Shown: positions 60,649 to 64,000 of the stretch, one piece after another
Layout: every line of letters starts with the position of its first letter
Numbering within the stretch: the stretch's first letter is position 1
From: Pseudomaricurvus sp033283175
GTDB taxonomy: Bacteria > Pseudomonadota > Gammaproteobacteria > Pseudomonadales > Cellvibrionaceae
Direction of reading: 5' to 3'
Length of the DNA stretch: 64,000 nt
NCBI GenBank assembly: GCA_033283175.1
Contig: JAWMQM010000004.1
Coordinates: 1-64,000, forward strand
Notes under the pieces: model-generated
What the model saw: only the letters and a program-made list of their open reading frames with translations
Databases searched by the model: none
Told to the model about the DNA's origin: nothing
Position numbers and translations under genes: made by a program

Positions 60649-63600
60649 ATGCTCCACCCTGCCCCGCACCGCGCAGTTTGCCGGCCACTCCACTCACTGA
60701 TGCTGGCGCTGTTGCTGACCTTCTTCGGCGCCCTGCTTGGATCATGTGTTGCACACGCCAGCCAATCGCAACTGCTGGTACTGGCCTCACAGCGCAACGC
60801 CGAAACCATCGCTGAAGCGGCACGCCTGTTCCATCAGCAGCACCCGCAACTCAAGGTCATCGCCCGCACCGACACCCAACTGTGGGAGATGAACCCGGCC
60901 GCGCAGCAACAGCTGATCGACAGCAGCAGCCTGGTGCTGGGCATCGGCCTGTTTGGTGCCAGTGTGGCGGAGCTGGAGTCGCGCTTTCGCCACAGCAAAA
61001 CCCCACGCCTGCTCTACAGCAGTGACGACCGCCTGATGCAGCTGAGCCGGTTATACAAAGGCCCCATGTTTGACAATCATGAGCAGCTGCGCAGCGTCGC
61101 TGGCATGCACCACGGCACCGATTTTGAAGCGCGACTGGCAGAGCTGCAGGCACGTTACCCACAGCAGGCGCAGTGGATTGCCGGCCGCCGCTACTGGCAG
61201 GCCGGCGGTGCCGACAACGCCGCACAACTGTTTGCCTGGGCCTTTGCGCAGATGGGGGAGGCCATCGCTGCAGCTGAACCAGAGCCACTGCCGCGCCTGC
61301 GCTGGCAGTACCGCGACCAGGCCAGTGCGCAGCTGCCACAGATCAGCGGCAAACAGCCACTGCTGGTGATACTGGACCACGCCGGCGGCGACCGCCCTGC
61401 CGACAGCGCCCTGTTGCAGCAGGCCTGTGAGCGGGCCCGCAACCAGCACCAGCTGGAGTGCCTGACGGCGCTGGCCTACTGGGGTGAAGCCGGTGTGGAA
61501 GCCGCGCAACAATTGCAGACCATCACCGCGCCGGTGGCCGCCGTGGTGATGCTGCAGGATTTTGTAGTGGGGGGTGGTGAAGGGCGCGAAGCGGTGACTG
61601 AGCTGTTCACCCAACGCAACGTGCCGGTTATCAAGGCCATCAAGCTGCGGGATCGCACCGCGCTGGAGTGGCAGCTCTCCAGCGATGGCCTGGCCAACGA
61701 CAAGGTCTACTACCAGGTGGCCATGCCGGAACTGCAGGGTGCGAGCCAGCCACTGGTGATGGCCACCGCCGGAGAGCAGAGCCTGGACGAACTCACCGGC
61801 ATCCGCGTGCAACCCATTGCCCCGCACCTTGCCGGCATCGACACCCTGCTGGCCCGCGCAGCCAACTGGCAGCGATTGCAAACCCTGAATAATGCCGACA
61901 AGCGCGTGGCCATTGTCTACTACAACCACCCGCCTGGCCGCCACAACATCGGCGCGGACAACCTGGACGTACCCGCCTCGCTGTTCCAGATCCTTACCCG
62001 CCTCAAGGCCGAAGGCTATAACACCGGTCCCCTGCCCGACTCCCCGGCGGCACTGCTGGACCAGATACAGGCCCGCGGCATCAACCTGCCCAACGATCAG
62101 CAGGCGCTGCAATCCATGAGCAGGGAGATCACCCGCATCGATACAGACCACTACCAGCAGTGGTTCAACACCTTGCCGGCGGCAGTACAGTCTGAAGTGG
62201 TCGATGGCCCGCTGGGACGCCTGCAGGAGCAGCTGCAGCAGACCGTGGAAGCCGGCCACGCCGACATGGCGCAGGGTACACTGGACCACACCTTGGAAGA
62301 GATCCGCCACCTGCTGGAAGGGGTGGATCACCCGGGACGGCAGCGGGCGCTGGCACTGGTGGAGCAGCTGCAGCAGTGCTACCAGACCACACTGGAGGGT
62401 GGCACCCCCTGCTGGGAGCAGGCCCGCAAGATCATCAGCGCCCTGCGCCACACCGGTATCGAGGGTCTCGGTGGCTGGGGCGCGGCACCGGGCAAGGTGA
62501 TGACGGTGGACAACCGCATGCTGCTGCCGGGACTGCGCTTTGGCAATGTGTTTATCGGTCCGCAGCCGCCCCGTGGCTGGGAAGTGAACGAGGAACTGCT
62601 GCACGCCAACCTCGCTTTCCCGCCGCCGCACCAGTACCTGGCCTTCTACCAGTTCCTGCAGCAGGACTTTAAGGCCGACGCCATCGTGCACCTGGGCCGC
62701 CACTCCACCTACGAATTCCTGCCCCACCGCTCCGTGGGTCTGGCGGAGGATGACTACTCGCGCATCATGGCCGGCAACATTCCCGGTATCTATCCCTACA
62801 TCGTCGACGGTGTTGGTGAAGGTATCCAGGCCAAGCGTCGCGGGCTGGCGGTGATGATCGATCACCTGACGCCACCACTGGAGAGCACACCGCTCTACGA
62901 CGACCTGTTGCAACTGCGCCAGCTGATTGAAAGTTTTGAAGCCAGCCACGGCAACAACAATGCCCTGTCGCAACGACTGGTGCAGCAGATCCGCGCCAAG
63001 GTGGACGCACTGGAACTGAAGGAAGAACTCAGTGAAGCCATGTCCGCCGAGCTGGCAGTAATGGGCATCAGCTTCGACGAGGTGGACGACGATATGCTGG
63101 TGCACGAGGTGGGCCACTACCTCACCGACCTGCAGGAGCGCTTTATGCCCTACGGCCTGCATGTGTTCGGTCGCGACTGGGAGCGCCGGGGTATCGACAA
63201 GATGCTGGCCTCCATGGCGCCGGACGGCGACGAACAACAGCAGCAGTGGCAGCAGTTGTTGAGCGGTTCACCCGCCGCCGAAATGCGCAGTTTGCTTAAC
63301 GGTCTGGACGGCGGCTTTGTAGCTCCCGGCCCCGGTAACGACCCCATACGCAGCCCTGCGGCCCTGCCCACCGGGCGCAACTTTTACGCGCTGGACAACA
63401 GCCTGATTCCCAGCCCGGTGGCGTGGGAACTGGGGCAGGAGCTGGCGCAGGAAGCGCGCAAAAATAATCCCCAGAACAGTGACAAGCGCGAAGCGCTGGT
63501 GCTGTGGGCTTCCGACGTGGTGCGCGACGAAGGCGTCATGATTGCCTTCGGTCTCGACATGCTGGGACTGAAGCCCATATGGAACAGCCGCGGACTGGTG

Positions 63601-64000
63601 AAGGGGCTGCAACGACAGGAGCTGGCGGATGAGCGTGTGCGCCGCGACGTGGTGTTCACCACCTCAGGGCTGTTCCGCGATCTCTACAGCCGCCAGATGC
63701 TGCTGCTCGACCAGGCCACCCTCATCGCCCTGCAAGCCAGTGCCAACACCATTGTGCGTGACCACCCGGCACTGACCCAGGCGCTCTACAGCGCCCTGCA
63801 ACCACTGCAGGATTCCGGGCTGGCACTGGACAAAGCCGGCAGCGAATCGCTGCAACAGAACCAGGTGGCCGCCCACTGGGTGAAAGAAGCACAGCAACTG
63901 CTGGCCGCTGGTACCCCTGCCGAAAAGGCCGGCGCCCTTGCCAGCCTGCGGGTGTTCGGCGACGCACCCGGCAGCTATGGCGCCGGCGTGAACCGCCTGG
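60649..64000 (+). CDS. cobN: CobN-like chelatase with export signal (cut by window end)
   Basis: The first 1117 codons of a CobN/BchH-family protein (normal length about 1250-1300). It matches CobN around residues 681-720: HLGRHSTYEFLP, then IPGIYPYIVDGVGEGIQAKRR, with the conserved His and Glu of the chelatase site kept. The N-terminus is unusual: MLHPAPHRAVCRPLHSLMLALLL, then TFFGALLGSCVAHA-SQ, a Sec-type signal with both a signal-peptidase-I site (AHA) and a lipobox-like LGSC. Cytosolic CobN has no signal. GAGG precedes ATG 60649. It is controlled by a B12 riboswitch. No CobS/CobT gene is in the window. Confidence 0.88.
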   Translation, partial: MLHPAPHRAVCRPLHSLMLALLLTFFGALLGSCVAHASQSQLLVLASQRNAETIAEAARLFHQQHPQLKVIARTDTQLWEMNPAAQQQLIDSSSLVLGIGLFGASVAELESRFRHSKTPRLLYSSDDRLMQLSRLYKGPMFDNHEQLRSVAGMHHGTDFEARLAELQARYPQQAQWIAGRRYWQAGGADNAAQLFAWAFAQMGEAIAAAEPEPLPRLRWQYRDQASAQLPQISGKQPLLVILDHAGGDRPADSALLQQACERARNQHQLECLTALAYWGEAGVEAAQQLQTITAPVAAVVMLQDFVVGGGEGREAVTELFTQRNVPVIKAIKLRDRTALEWQLSSDGLANDKVYYQVAMPELQGASQPLVMATAGEQSLDELTGIRVQPIAPHLAGIDTLLARAANWQRLQTLNNADKRVAIVYYNHPPGRHNIGADNLDVPASLFQILTRLKAEGYNTGPLPDSPAALLDQIQARGINLPNDQQALQSMSREITRIDTDHYQQWFNTLPAAVQSEVVDGPLGRLQEQLQQTVEAGHADMAQGTLDHTLEEIRHLLEGVDHPGRQRALALVEQLQQCYQTTLEGGTPCWEQARKIISALRHTGIEGLGGWGAAPGKVMTVDNRMLLPGLRFGNVFIGPQPPRGWEVNEELLHANLAFPPPHQYLAFYQFLQQDFKADAIVHLGRHSTYEFLPHRSVGLAEDDYSRIMAGNIPGIYPYIVDGVGEGIQAKRRGLAVMIDHLTPPLESTPLYDDLLQLRQLIESFEASHGNNNALSQRLVQQIRAKVDALELKEELSEAMSAELAVMGISFDEVDDDMLVHEVGHYLTDLQERFMPYGLHVFGRDWERRGIDKMLASMAPDGDEQQQQWQQLLSGSPAAEMRSLLNGLDGGFVAPGPGNDPIRSPAALPTGRNFYALDNSLIPSPVAWELGQELAQEARKNNPQNSDKREALVLWASDVVRDEGVMIAFGLDMLGLKPIWNSRGLVKGLQRQELADERVRRDVVFTTSGLFRDLYSRQMLLLDQATLIALQASANTIVRDHPALTQALYSALQPLQDSGLALDKAGSESLQQNQVAAHWVKEAQQLLAAGTPAEKAGALASLRVFGDAPGSYGAGVNRL

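Noticed and set aside
61051..63237. 728-codon open frame on the minus strand
   Set aside because: It is exactly antisense to the CobN-like gene, whose plus-strand protein shows clear family motifs. Long antisense frames are expected in GC-rich DNA with this codon bias.

Overview
This window looks like chromosomal DNA of a high-GC gammaproteobacterium. The order mreBCD-maf-rng-yhdP divergent from gatCAB is the one known from Pseudomonas and its relatives. A TonB-dependent receptor of the 'VVTAQKR' type, a Rieske oxygenase, a TauD-like dioxygenase and B12 riboswitches would fit a marine heterotroph of the Cellvibrionales/Halieaceae kind. That placement is an inference from gene content; no rRNA gene body lies inside the window.

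Layout. 1-715: leader and three tandem promoters of an rRNA operon that reads leftwards off the window; the 16S gene itself should begin just outside. 716-9354 (minus): cell-shape and housekeeping operon mreB-mreC-mreD-maf-rng-yhdP. 9704-14138 (plus): gatC-gatA-gatB (Glu/Asp-tRNA amidotransferase), a PA4642-like small protein and cysZ. 14166-20678: 3-hydroxybutyrate dehydrogenase plus an alpha/beta hydrolase, a TonB receptor, a sodium:solute symporter and a divergent TetR regulator. Three copies of one palindrome sit in the receptor and symporter/regulator promoters, so these form a likely uptake regulon. 20776-23400: an RhlB-like DEAD-box helicase and cobO behind a cobalamin riboswitch.

23472-31921 (minus) is the most interesting block. 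It is a tight run of ten genes: a 'thermostable hemolysin' family (GNAT/LuxI-like) protein, an AMP-forming acyl ligase, a haem-oxygenase-fold diiron oxygenase with a complete UndA/CADD-type ligand set, an SDR reductase, a TPR protein, an OmpR-type response regulator, a histidine kinase, a cupredoxin-like protein, an FTR1 iron permease and an outer-membrane barrel. A perfect PmrA/QseB-type box (CTTAAG-N5-CTTAAG) lies 10 bases upstream of a -10 element in front of the first gene. The cluster reads as a self-regulated, iron-linked pathway that makes or modifies an acyl-derived small molecule. I know of no description of it.

32139-41718: phosphoribosyltransferase, CBS-domain protein, AraC regulator, a 412-residue unknown, MOSC protein, a TauD / SnoaL-like / Rieske oxygenase cluster, and a three-gene set around a group II truncated haemoglobin. 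41952-48608: an operon of a GGCT-like protein, a degenerate metallo-beta-lactamase-like protein and a 1701-residue signalling protein (pseudokinase, NTPase, GAF, GGDEF). 49034-54797: flavin amine oxidase with an overlapping unknown gene, YjbR-like and MioC-like proteins, and a divergent DraT/DraG pair (reversible ADP-ribosylation). 54798-60183: a patchier, partly AT-richer accessory stretch with lipoproteins, membrane proteins, repeats and long non-coding gaps. 60209-64000: promoter, cobalamin riboswitch and the first 1117 codons of a CobN-like chelatase with an export signal, cut by the window end.
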